Notes under the pieces: model-generated
Told to the model about the DNA's origin: nothing
Database searches by the model: none
What the model saw: the letters and a program-made list of their open reading frames with translations, nothing else
Shown here: in pieces, positions 27,118 to 34,599 of the stretch
How positions within the stretch are numbered: position 1 is the first letter of the stretch
Layout: each line of letters starts with the position of its first letter
Made by a program: the position numbers and the translations under genes
Source of the DNA: Actinomycetales bacterium
GTDB lineage: Bacteria > Actinomycetota > Actinomycetes > Actinomycetales > Quadrisphaeraceae
NCBI GenBank assembly: GCA_022701985.1
Contig: JAKONK010000068.1
Span: 1-64,000, forward strand
DNA length: 64,000 nt
Direction: 5' to 3'

Positions 27118-28287
27118 TCACCCTTGCGCAGTCAGTCGGTCACGCTGCGCATCGGTGCGGCGGGCGACGTCCTTGAGCCGCAGCGCCGGCGCCTCCACCC
27201 CGAACCACGAGGCCGCGGCCACCGCGGTGGTGGCGGCCACCACGGCCGCCAGCTGCACGGCGAGGGGCGCCGCCGCCAGGGGGGTGCTCAGGAGCACGAC
27301 CGCCACCGGCCAGTGCCAGATGTAGACGCCGTAGGACAGGTCGTGGCGCAGCCGGGGCCGCCAGGGCAGCCGCGCCGCCGCCACCAGCACGAGCAGCGCG
27401 AAGCCGGGGGCGCCCACGGCGCGGTAGTCGTCGAACCAGAGCATCCCGGCCAGCACGCTCAGCGCCGCGGCCACGAGCAGGGCGGGGTGGGTGGGCACCC
27501 TGCGGGCGAAGAGGAAACCGAGCGCGCCGAGCGCGAACATCAGCAGCAGGCGCTGCAGCAGGTCGCCGGGGACGACGCCGACGCCGGTGGTCGCCTCGGC
27601 GGTGGTGGCCAGCTGCAGGGCCAGCACGCCCGCGAGCACCAGCCAGGTGCGCGAGCGCAGGAGCCCCAGGACGCCGAGCGCCGCGACGGCGAGGTAGCAC
27701 AGGGCTTCGTAGAACAGCGTCCAGAGCGAGCCGTTGATGACGCCGTCACCGGGCGCCGACGCCGGGACGCCGCCCACGCCGAACTGGGCCATGTAGAGCG
27801 CGGCGTTGTGCAGCACGTACGTCAGGGCCGACCCGGGGGCGGTGAAGACGGCGGTGGCGCTGCCCCCGTTGAGGACGCTGACCAGCGGTGCGACGACGAG
27901 CGCCGTGACCACCAGGCAGACCCAGAACGCCGGCAGGAGGCGCAGCGCCCGGTGCCAGGCGAAGCGGGGGAGCGACCCGAGCCGGAGCCAGCTCGCGGTG
28001 ATGAGGAACCCGCTGAGCACGAAGAAGCCGTCGACGGCGAGGGCGCTGACGTCCGTCGCCCCGACGGCGGGCTGCCACCCGGACGACAGCTCGGTCGTGT
28101 GGGTGACGAGCACCACCGCGGCGAACGCCAGGCGCAGCACGTCGAAGGCGTTGCGGCGCGGGTCGTAGGCGGCGCCGAGGCTGCCCGGGCGCATCCGGCC
28201 GGCACCGGCCGGGCTCGCGGTGCGGGACCCGCGGGGCACGCGCGGGGCGTTCCGGGCAGGGGGTGCTGAGGCGGTCACGCGCCCCAC
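27118..28287 (-). CDS. Acyltransferase 3 family membrane protein (OafA/YrhL-like)
   Basis: The protein has 389 residues from GTG 28287. It has the ten-helix layout of O-acyltransferases: NAFDVLRLAFAAVVLVTHTTELS (about 46-68) holds the family's conserved His, SALAVDGFFVLSGFLITASW and RALRLLPAFWVCL follow, and YGVYIWHWPV near 325 is the late signature. Such enzymes move acetyl or other acyl groups onto surface polysaccharides or lipids. There is no SGNH domain. It lies 79 bp after the MerR gene on the same strand and could be its target. Its place just before the surface-polymer block fits polymer modification, which is an inference. Confidence 0.88.
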   Translation of the reverse strand: MGRVTASAPPARNAPRVPRGSRTASPAGAGRMRPGSLGAAYDPRRNAFDVLRLAFAAVVLVTHTTELSSGWQPAVGATDVSALAVDGFFVLSGFLITASWLRLGSLPRFAWHRALRLLPAFWVCLVVTALVVAPLVSVLNGGSATAVFTAPGSALTYVLHNAALYMAQFGVGGVPASAPGDGVINGSLWTLFYEALCYLAVAALGVLGLLRSRTWLVLAGVLALQLATTAEATTGVGVVPGDLLQRLLLMFALGALGFLFARRVPTHPALLVAAALSVLAGMLWFDDYRAVGAPGFALLVLVAAARLPWRPRLRHDLSYGVYIWHWPVAVVLLSTPLAAAPLAVQLAAVVAATTAVAAASWFGVEAPALRLKDVARRTDAQRDRLTAQG

Positions 28288-28296
28288 CCTGTGTCA

Positions 28297-28317
28297 ACCT
28301 TCCCCTTACGTCAAGGT
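28297..28317. promoter_or_regulatory. ACCTT-N11-AAGGT, candidate MerR-type operator
   Basis: ACCTT (28297-28301) and AAGGT (28313-28317) are inverted around 11 nt, immediately upstream of the acyltransferase start. On the minus strand it contains CCTTGACGT, a possible -35, followed by a long spacer, as expected for promoters activated by MerR-family twisting. A TTCACGTGAA palindrome lies at 28329-28338. The nearest MerR gene is directly upstream. Confidence 0.35.
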
Positions 28318-28366
28318 GAGGTGCGTCCTTCACGTGAACGGAGGGTTGCGGTCCGGGGTGGCCCGG

Positions 28367-28804
28367 TCAGGCACCGCCCCCGGGCAGGAGCGGGGCGAGC
28401 GAGGCGAGCAGGTCGTCGGCGCCCTGCAGCTGCTCCACCAGCTTGTCGCGGCGCCGGCGCACGTCGACCTCGAGGGCCGCCAGCTGCTGCAGCCGCTCCT
28501 CGTGGTCGGGGCCGGCGGCGCCCTCGGCGGAGACCGCGTCGAGCAGGGCCAGCACCTCGCGCATCTCGTCCAGGGTGAAGCCCAGGGGCTTCAGCCGGCG
28601 GATGGTGAGCATCTTCGCCAGCGCGTCCTCGCCGTAGAGGCGGTAGTTGCCGGGCGAGCGCCGCGCCGGGAGCAGGCCCTCGTCGTCGTAGTAGCGGACC
28701 GTGCGGTGGGACAGGGCCACGCGCTCGGCGATCTCCCCGACCGTCATCAGCCCCGCGGGCGGGCTGCCGTCCTGCGCCGCTGCGCCGGGTGCTGCCGTCT
28801 CCAC
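28367..28804 (-). CDS. MerR-family transcriptional regulator
   Basis: The protein has 145 residues from GTG 28804; ATG at residue 20 (MTVGEIAERV) is a plausible shorter start. The N-terminal winged helix-turn-helix is typical: MTVGEIAERVALSHRTVRYYDDEGLLPARRSPGNYRLYGEDALAKMLTIRRL in outline, followed by the LKPLGFTLDEMREVLALL hinge and a coiled dimerisation helix. No Cys-rich metal site is visible, so it is not a metal sensor; an organic ligand or simple repressor function is more likely. The acyltransferase gene downstream is the obvious candidate target. Confidence 0.9.
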   Translation of the reverse strand: METAAPGAAAQDGSPPAGLMTVGEIAERVALSHRTVRYYDDEGLLPARRSPGNYRLYGEDALAKMLTIRRLKPLGFTLDEMREVLALLDAVSAEGAAGPDHEERLQQLAALEVDVRRRRDKLVEQLQGADDLLASLAPLLPGGGA

Positions 28805-28902
28805 CGTGCCTCCTGCGCCGTGCTGACGTGCTGACGTGCTGGCCTTCCATCCTGCCCCACGGGCGGGCGTCCCGGTCGGGCCCGGTCGGGCCCTCGGTGG
28901 CG

Positions 28903-28921
28903 TCAGGCAGTCAGGCCGTCA
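28903..28921 (-). repeat. Three-frame stop array (8-bp units)
   Basis: On the minus strand TGA occurs at 28921 (stop of the DUF4190-DUF732 gene), 28913 and 28905 within CTGACTGC/CTGACGGC units. The 8-nt step gives frames 0, +2 and +1. Confidence 0.75.
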
Positions 28922-29554
28922 GGCAGTCAGCCCGGTGCCGCTGGCGGCGGCCGGGTCCCACGCGGAGAACTCCTCCGCGTGGGCGGGGCACAGCGACGTC
29001 GTGGCCGTCGCCTCCACGTCGTAGGCGGCGTCGAGGTCGAGCTCGACGCCGGCCCAGCGCTCCAGCAGCGCCGCGTCGGCCGCCTGCGGGTCCGCCCCGG
29101 CGTCCAGGTCGTCGCAGAAGCCGTGGCCCATGGCCAGGAGGGTCTCGTCGTCGAAGGCGAAGTAGGTCTCGTCCCACAGCCCGTCGATGAAGTCCTGCTC
29201 GTCCTGCGTGAGCGAGGGCGCCGTCCCGTCCTCGGCGCGGACCGCGGTCACCGGCCCCGCTGCCGAGGACAGGCCGACCAGGGCGGCCACGGGCAGGGCC
29301 GCGGTGCAGGCGAGCAGGACGAAGGCCGACGCCGTCAGCCCGACGACGGCGTGGGTGGCGCCCACCCCGCCCCGCCGCCGCGCCCGGGACAGGCCCAGCA
29401 GTCCCAGCACGACACCCAGTGCCGCGCACGGCAGCGCGACCACCCACGACCAGACGGCTGCGCGGTTGGTCACCCGCGCGGGCGGCCACGGGGCCGCGGG
29501 TCCGCCGGAGGTGGGGTCCTCGCCCTGCCGGGGCGCGCGGGTCGGGTCGTCCAC
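28919..29554 (-). CDS. DUF4190-DUF732 membrane protein
   Basis: The protein has 211 residues from GTG 29554, chosen for the GGAGGGACC ribosome site. Residues 1-30 are Pro-rich. A DUF4190-like pair of membrane segments (RAAVWSWVVALPCAALGVVLGLLGLSRARR and VVGLTASAFVLLACTAALPVA) lies at about 30-95. The outer C-terminal part, LTQDEQDFIDGLWDETYFAFDDETLLAMGHGFCDDLDAG in outline, has the DUF732 pattern with one conserved Cys pair (GHGFC and SLCPAH). Both domains are common in actinobacteria and of unknown role. The protein is likely anchored with DUF732 outside. Confidence 0.78.
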   Translation of the reverse strand: MDDPTRAPRQGEDPTSGGPAAPWPPARVTNRAAVWSWVVALPCAALGVVLGLLGLSRARRRGGVGATHAVVGLTASAFVLLACTAALPVAALVGLSSAAGPVTAVRAEDGTAPSLTQDEQDFIDGLWDETYFAFDDETLLAMGHGFCDDLDAGADPQAADAALLERWAGVELDLDAAYDVEATATTSLCPAHAEEFSAWDPAAASGTGLTA

Positions 29555-29803
29555 GGTCCCTCCAGGGACGTCGGGGTGGGGCGCGCCTGCGAGCGCGGCG
29601 CCCCGACGGTAGGGACCCGGCCCTCTCCCGCGGAAGGGACGCCACCCTCCCGGGGGCCTCGGAAGCGACTCTCCGGAGTCATCGATCACCGCAGCGTGGC
29701 GACCATGGCCCGACCGGAGCGCCAGCGGCACCGGATCGCCCGTCGTGCCCGATTCGTGACGTCTGCGACCGAACGCCGGGCGCCCCGGTCACGAACACCA
29801 CCT

Positions 29804-30751
29804 GTGAGCCCGTACAGCCCGTCCGCGCGCCGCCACTCCGCACGCCGGCGCTCCACCGTCGTCCTCCTCGCCGCGGCAGCCCTGCTGCTGCCGGCGGCCA
29901 CCGCCACCGCGGCGGGCGCCCCGGCCCAGCCGGCGGCGGGGGAGGCCCAGCCGGCCTGGGTGCGCGCCACCCACCTGGTGCCGGACCTGCCGCAGATGGA
30001 CATCTCCCTGGTCTCCCTGACCGGGGGCGGCACGACCACGGTGGAGGGCGCCGGATACGGCGACGTCTCCACCTACGTGCGCGTCCCGGCCGGTGGCTTC
30101 ACCGTCGAGGTGCGCGGCGAGGACGCCGACCCGGCGTCGGCGCCCGTGCTGAGCACCACGCTCCAGGCCGACCCGGGCCAGGCGTACACGGTCGCCGCCC
30201 TGGGCACCGCCCAGGACGCCCGCCTGGCGCCGCTGCAGGACGACCTCACCCCGCCCGCCCAGGGCCAGGCCCGGGTGCGCGTGCTCTCCGCCGCGAGCTC
30301 GGCGCCCTCGGTCGACGTGAGCGCCGTCGACGGTCCGGTGGTCGCCCGCGCCGCGGCCTTCGGGGGCTCGACCACCTACGCCGACGTCCCGGCGGGCCGC
30401 TGGACGCTCCAGGCCGCCCCCGCCTCCGGCAGCGGCTCCTCCGCGGCGGCGGCCACCACGGCCGTCGACCTCGCAGCCGGCAGCACCTACACGCTGGCCG
30501 TCACCGACGGTCGGAACGGTCAGCTGCAGGTCACGCCCGTGGCAGACGCGGCCGGCGCCGCTGCGCTGCCCGTCGGGGGCGCAGCCACCGGCGGTGGTGG
30601 CACCGCGGCCGGGTCCGGCGGCGGCGGGGCGCTCGTCGGCGGCTCGCTCGGAGCCGCGGCGGCCGTGGCGCTCGGTGCGCTGGTGCTCGTCCGCCGCTCG
30701 TCCTCCCGCCCTGCGGCCGCAGCCGTCGCGCCGACGGCCCTGGACCGGTGA
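29804..30751 (+). CDS. Secreted DUF4397-domain protein with C-terminal membrane anchor
   Basis: The protein has 315 residues from GTG 29804; GTG 29757 is an alternative start. It has an Arg-rich n-region and signal segment (STVVLLAAAALLLPAATATA) followed by two DUF4397-like beta domains, at about 45-140 (WVRATHLVPDLPQMDISL) and 140-245 (ARVRVLSAASSAPSVDV), each with the repeated YADVPAG/VRVPAG turn. A Gly-rich linker leads to a C-terminal membrane helix (GALVGGSLGAAAAVALGALVLV) and RR tail. There is no clear LPXTG. The next gene, a class F sortase, overlaps by 4 nt. This DUF4397-sortase F pairing is frequent in actinobacteria, so the protein is a candidate sortase partner or substrate. Confidence 0.82.
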   Translation: MSPYSPSARRHSARRRSTVVLLAAAALLLPAATATAAGAPAQPAAGEAQPAWVRATHLVPDLPQMDISLVSLTGGGTTTVEGAGYGDVSTYVRVPAGGFTVEVRGEDADPASAPVLSTTLQADPGQAYTVAALGTAQDARLAPLQDDLTPPAQGQARVRVLSAASSAPSVDVSAVDGPVVARAAAFGGSTTYADVPAGRWTLQAAPASGSGSSAAAATTAVDLAAGSTYTLAVTDGRNGQLQVTPVADAAGAAALPVGGAATGGGGTAAGSGGGGALVGGSLGAAAAVALGALVLVRRSSSRPAAAAVAPTALDR

Positions 30752-31452
30752 GGCCGCGCCACCGCGCGGCGACCGCGCTCCTCGCCCTTGCACTGGTGGG
30801 CGGCGTCGCTGGTGCCGCCGCCGGTGCCGCCTCCGGCCGGTCCGCCCCCGCGGCGGCGACACCGGTGAGCGCCGCGGCCGCGGCGCCGTCCCCGACCGCC
30901 GCTCAGGAGCCGCTCGAGCCCGCGGGCGACCGCGAGGGGTTCGCACCCTCGGTGGCCCTGGACGCCGACCCGGCCGCCGTCCAGCCTCCTGCACAGGACT
31001 CCGCAGCCCCGGTCCCGGTGGAGGTGGCCGTCCCGCGCATCGGCGTCGACACGCCGCTGGTGCAGCTGGGCATCGCCCCCGACGGGTCGCTGGAGGTGCC
31101 CGGGCGCGGTGAGTTCGACCGCGCCGGGTGGCTCACGACGAGCGCCGTGCCCGGGGAGCCCGGGGCCAGCGTGATCGCCGGACACGTCGACTCGACCTCG
31201 GGCCCCGCGGTCTTCTACCGCCTGCACGAGCTGGTCCCCGGTGACGAGGTGCGGGTGCAGCGGGCCGACGGGCGGACGGAGGTCTTCACCGTCGACGAGG
31301 TCCGGCGCGTGAGCAAGGACGCGTTCCCCACGGCGGAGGTCTACGGGCCCCAGCCGGGACCGGTCCTGCGCCTGGTCACCTGCGGTGGGGAGTTCGACCG
31401 GGCCACCGGCCACTACACGGACAACGTCATCGCCTTTGCGAGCGCAGCGTGA
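30748..31452 (+). CDS. Class F sortase
   Basis: The protein has 234 residues from GTG 30748, overlapping the DUF4397 gene (GTGA). It has an N-terminal membrane anchor (ATALLALALVGGVAGAAAGAAS), an 80-residue Ala/Pro linker, then the sortase barrel starting VPVEVAVPRIGVDTPLVQLG. Catalytic residues are in place: His146 in IAGHVDST, Cys212 in RLVTCGG, and an Arg (R218) in the following GGEFDRATGHYTDN. Class F sortases are extracytoplasmic cysteine transpeptidases whose substrates are mostly unknown. It may act on the neighbouring protein or on products of the downstream surface block. Confidence 0.92.
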   Translation: MRPRHRAATALLALALVGGVAGAAAGAASGRSAPAAATPVSAAAAAPSPTAAQEPLEPAGDREGFAPSVALDADPAAVQPPAQDSAAPVPVEVAVPRIGVDTPLVQLGIAPDGSLEVPGRGEFDRAGWLTTSAVPGEPGASVIAGHVDSTSGPAVFYRLHELVPGDEVRVQRADGRTEVFTVDEVRRVSKDAFPTAEVYGPQPGPVLRLVTCGGEFDRATGHYTDNVIAFASAA

Positions 31453-31500
31453 CGGGATGTGACGCAGAGTCGATCTCAACCCCCACCGGCGATCTGCGTC

Positions 31501-31530
31501 CTGACACGGAGGTGGAGCACGACGTACTGT
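31501..31530 (+). promoter_or_regulatory. Candidate promoter of the exopolysaccharide operon
   Basis: CTGACA (31501-31506) and TACTGT (31525-31530) are separated by 18 nt. This is a good match to the actinobacterial SigA-type pattern. The predicted start of transcription near 31537 leaves about 65 nt before the GtrA start at 31602, and is the last intergenic gap before a chain of tightly packed genes running to 39299. Confidence 0.5.
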
Positions 31531-31601
31531 CCGTAGCACCGACCGCTGACCAGCGGACGTGCGACGGGGCACTCGGAAGCAGAGACCGTCGCCGGGGGGC
31601 T

Positions 31602-32135
31602 GTGTTGTCAGTGGAGAGGCTCGTCGCGCTCAGCCGCGACCACAGGGCGCGCTTCGCCCTCGTCGGGCTCGGCATCACCGGCGTGCACTTCCTGGTCCTC
31701 GCGGCCCTGCTGCCGGTGGTCGTGCCCGAGGTCGCCAACGCGCTCGCCTTCGTGGTGGCCACCCAGGTCAACTTCGCGGTCAGCTACTCCTGGACCTGGG
31801 CCTCGCGCCGCGGTCCGGGCCGAGAGGGCCCGCGGCAGCTGGCGCGCCGGCTGGGTCTGTTCAACGCCTCGGCGCTGGTGGCGTTCGCCGTGAACGCCGC
31901 GGCCTTCGCCGGCGCCCACCGCCTCCTCGACACCCCGCCGCTGGTCAGCGCGGTGGTCGCGACCGTGCTGAGCGCCGTCGTCTCCTTCGTCGTCAGCTCC
32001 CGCCTGGTCTTCGCCCGGCGGACGCTGGCCCCCGCCCCCGGTCCGGTGGTGCAGCTGCCCGCTGGCCACGGCCCCGTGCTGGAGCTCCCGGTCGACGCCC
32101 CGGCGTCCCGGGCCCCCACCTCGCGCTCCGCCTGA
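31602..32135 (+). CDS. GtrA-family polyprenyl-phosphate-sugar flippase-like protein, copy 1
   Basis: The protein has 177 residues from GTG 31602; GTG 31611 is an alternative and the earlier frame back to 31449 crosses the promoter. Four membrane helices and the family motif FALVGLGITGVHFLVL, NFAVSYSWTW and FNASALVAFAVN are visible, ending SFVVSSRLVFARR. GtrA proteins are thought to move polyprenyl-phosphate-linked sugars across the membrane. The next gene encodes the matching ALG5-like GT2, the usual partner. A clear paralogue sits at the far end of the same cluster (39407). Confidence 0.87.
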   Translation: MLSVERLVALSRDHRARFALVGLGITGVHFLVLAALLPVVVPEVANALAFVVATQVNFAVSYSWTWASRRGPGREGPRQLARRLGLFNASALVAFAVNAAAFAGAHRLLDTPPLVSAVVATVLSAVVSFVVSSRLVFARRTLAPAPGPVVQLPAGHGPVLELPVDAPASRAPTSRSA

Positions 32136-32248
32136 ACCCCGCACCACCGCACCACCGCACGCAGGTCCCGACCCGCCCACCGGGTCGCCCCGCTGCGCCG
32201 CCCGCGCGCTCCACAGCGCCGAACGACACGAGGAAGAGGTACTCCGTG

Positions 32249-32992
32249 ATGCACCCCCCGAAGGACCCGCGTGACGACCTCGACGTCGTCGTCCCCGTCT
32301 GGAACGAGGAGCTGCGCCTCGGCCCGACCCTGGGCGCCCTCCTGGCCCGCGCCGGTGACCTGCCGATGCGCGTGTGCGTCACGGTGGTCGACAACGGCTC
32401 CGTGGACCGCACCGCCGAGGTGGTCGACGAGGCCGCGCACCTCGCCCCCGAGAACACCCGGGTGCGGCTGATCGGCTGCTCCCGGCAGGGCAAGGGCGCC
32501 GCGGTGCGCCGCGGGATGCTCGCGAGCTCGGCCCGCTGGCGCGGGTTCGTCGACGCCGACCTGTCGACCCCGCCCTCGCTGCTGCTCCCCGTCGCGAGCG
32601 CCCTGCTCGCCGGCGACCCGGTCGTCATCGGCTCGCGACGCGTGCCCGGGGCCTCCTACGTCGTCCCGCAGCCGCTGGTGCGGCGCCTGGGCTCGCGGGC
32701 CTTCCGCGCGATGACCAGCTCGCTGACCGGGGGCGTCGCGGACACCCAGTGCGGCTTCAAGTTCTTCAGCGCCGACGCCGCCGAGGCGATCTTCCACCGC
32801 GTCACCGCCTCCGGCTTCGCCTTCGACGTCGAGGTCCTCGCCGTCGCGGCCCGCCTGGGCCTGCCGGTCACGGAGGTGCCGGTGCAGTGGACCGACGACG
32901 CCGGCGGCTCCTCCTTCAGCCTGTGGACCCACGGCCCGCGCGTCATCTCCGAGGTCCGCGCGCTGCGCGCCTCCCTGGGCAGGACCGCATGA
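32249..32992 (+). CDS. ALG5/DPM1-like family 2 glycosyltransferase (polyprenyl-phosphate hexose synthase)
   Basis: The protein has 247 residues from ATG 32249 (GTG 32246 also possible; AGGAAGAGG lies just upstream). The GT-A fold is plain: VVVPVWNEELRLGPTLGAL, VVDNGSVDRTAEVV, QGKGAAVRRGM, the metal-binding FVDADLSTPP near 105-110, VIGSRRVPGA and TQCGFKFFSADAAEAIF. These match dolichyl-phosphate glucose/mannose synthases rather than chain-extending GT2 enzymes. It should transfer a hexose from a nucleotide sugar to a polyprenyl phosphate at the inner membrane face. GtrA just upstream would flip the product. The next gene overlaps by 4 nt. Confidence 0.9.
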   Translation: MHPPKDPRDDLDVVVPVWNEELRLGPTLGALLARAGDLPMRVCVTVVDNGSVDRTAEVVDEAAHLAPENTRVRLIGCSRQGKGAAVRRGMLASSARWRGFVDADLSTPPSLLLPVASALLAGDPVVIGSRRVPGASYVVPQPLVRRLGSRAFRAMTSSLTGGVADTQCGFKFFSADAAEAIFHRVTASGFAFDVEVLAVAARLGLPVTEVPVQWTDDAGGSSFSLWTHGPRVISEVRALRASLGRTA

Positions 32993-34599
32993 GCCGCGGA
33001 CGGGCCGCAGCCGGCTCCGCCGGGGTCGCTGCGGCGGGCCGCGAGCGCATCGTCGTCCTGAACTGGCGCGACCGCCGCCACCGCGCGGCCGGTGGGGCCG
33101 AGCTGTACTGCGAGCGGGTCGCCCGCGAGCTCGCCGCCGCCGGCCACGAGGTGGTGCTGGTGACCAGCCGCCCCCGCGGCACCGCGGCCCGCGAGCGCAC
33201 CGACGGCTACGCCGTGCGCCGCGTGGGCGGCTGGGCGACCGTCTACCCGCTGGCGCTGCTGTGGCTGGCGCGACACCGCGACGAGGTCGACGCCGTGCTC
33301 GACTCCGCGAACGGCGTCCCGTTCTTCACGCCGCTGGTGGCGGGGGAGCGGCCGGTGGTCCTCCTGGTCCACCACGTGCACCAGGACCTGTTCGACCGCG
33401 CCCTGCACCCCCTGGCCGCCCGCCTGGCGCGCTGGCTCGAGGGACCGGCGACCCGGGCGGTCTACGCCCGGCGCACCGTCGTGGTGCCCTCGCCGTCGGC
33501 CCGCACCGCGGTGCGCCGCAAGCTGCGGCTGCGCGGGCGGGTGCGCGTGGTGCCCGGCGGCACCGACACCCGCCTGGTCGAGCACCGCCCCGCGCCCCGG
33601 CCCCGGGTCGTGGTCGTGGGCCGGCTCACCCCGTACGAGCGCCTCGACCCGCTGGTCGACGCGATGGTCGAGGTCGCGGCCAGGGTCCCCGGTGCCGAGC
33701 TGCACCTGGTCGGCGACGGCTGGGGGCGCGAGCCCCTGCAGGACCGCGTCCGCGCCAGCGGTGCACCGGTGGTCTTCCACGGCCGGCTCTCCGACGAGGA
33801 CCGCGACGCCGTGCTCTCCACGGCGTGGCTCACCGTCAGCTCCTCCGACGGGGGTGACTGGGCGCTGTCGCTGCTGGAGGCCAACGCCGCGGGCGTCCCC
33901 GCCCTGGCGCGCCGTGTGACCGGGGTGCGCGACACCGTGCGCCACGGCGAGACCGGCTGGCTGGTCGACGAGACCACCGCCGCCAGCGCCGCGCCCGGGG
34001 CCGACGGGGGTGCGGGCGTCCTGGCCGACGCCCTCGTGCGCGCGCTCACCGAGCTGCAGGACCCGGCCGAGGCCGCCCGGCTCTCGGCGGGCGCCCGCGC
34101 CTGGGCCGCGCGCTTCACCTGGCAGCGCACCGCGGAGGGCGTGCTGGCCGCCGTGCGCGCCGAGGCCGCCCGCGGCGCCCGCGCCCGCCGGCGGGCCCGG
34201 GCGACCGGGGCCGGAGAGCGCCGCGCCGGCAACGACGTGACCGTGGTGCTCGACGCCCCGGCCGCCGCTCTGCCCCAGGGGTGGGAGGACGGCGGCCGCC
34301 GGGGCGACGACGTGTGGGTCCGCGACGGCGAGCGCGTCCGCGCCCTGCTCCCGGGTGCCGACGAGGTCGACGCGCTGGGCCTGCTGCGCCGCCTGGGCGC
34401 CGACCCCGCCGACCCGGACGTCAGCGTGCTGGTGGCCCGGCACGCCGACCTCCTCGACGCCGACCCGACGGTCGGCGCCTCCCGCGCCGCGGCCGCCCGG
34501 GAGGTCATCGACCTCACCACCGCCGAGCACGGCGTCCCGGCGGGCCAGACCGACCAGACCGACCAGACCGAGTCCTCCGGAGGCCGACGTGTCCGTTGA
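32989..34599 (+). CDS. Family 4 glycosyltransferase with an extra C-terminal region
   Basis: The protein has 536 residues from ATG 32989 (ATGA overlap). The GT-B fold is recognisable: GGAELYCERVARELAAAGHEV at about 37-57, VVPSPSART near 165, VVPGGTDTRLV, VVVVGRLTPYERLD near 204-217, HLVGDGWGREPL and SSDGGDWALSLLEANAAGVPALA near 284-306 (the E-x7-E-type donor region). The GT-B part ends at about 395. A further 130 residues follow, Arg/Ala-rich then folded-looking (VTVVLDAPAAALPQGW, VDALGLLRRLGADPADPDV), ending in three QTD repeats. That extension is not usual for GT4 and has no recognised domain. It probably adds a sugar during assembly of the surface polymer. Confidence 0.85.
   Translation: MSRGRAAAGSAGVAAAGRERIVVLNWRDRRHRAAGGAELYCERVARELAAAGHEVVLVTSRPRGTAARERTDGYAVRRVGGWATVYPLALLWLARHRDEVDAVLDSANGVPFFTPLVAGERPVVLLVHHVHQDLFDRALHPLAARLARWLEGPATRAVYARRTVVVPSPSARTAVRRKLRLRGRVRVVPGGTDTRLVEHRPAPRPRVVVVGRLTPYERLDPLVDAMVEVAARVPGAELHLVGDGWGREPLQDRVRASGAPVVFHGRLSDEDRDAVLSTAWLTVSSSDGGDWALSLLEANAAGVPALARRVTGVRDTVRHGETGWLVDETTAASAAPGADGGAGVLADALVRALTELQDPAEAARLSAGARAWAARFTWQRTAEGVLAAVRAEAARGARARRRARATGAGERRAGNDVTVVLDAPAAALPQGWEDGGRRGDDVWVRDGERVRALLPGADEVDALGLLRRLGADPADPDVSVLVARHADLLDADPTVGASRAAAAREVIDLTTAEHGVPAGQTDQTDQTESSGGRRVR

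Noticed and set aside
34545-34575. Tandem gaccagacc repeat as a CRISPR or regulatory repeat
   Set aside because: It is in frame within the GT4 gene, encodes QTDQTDQTE, and has no spacers.
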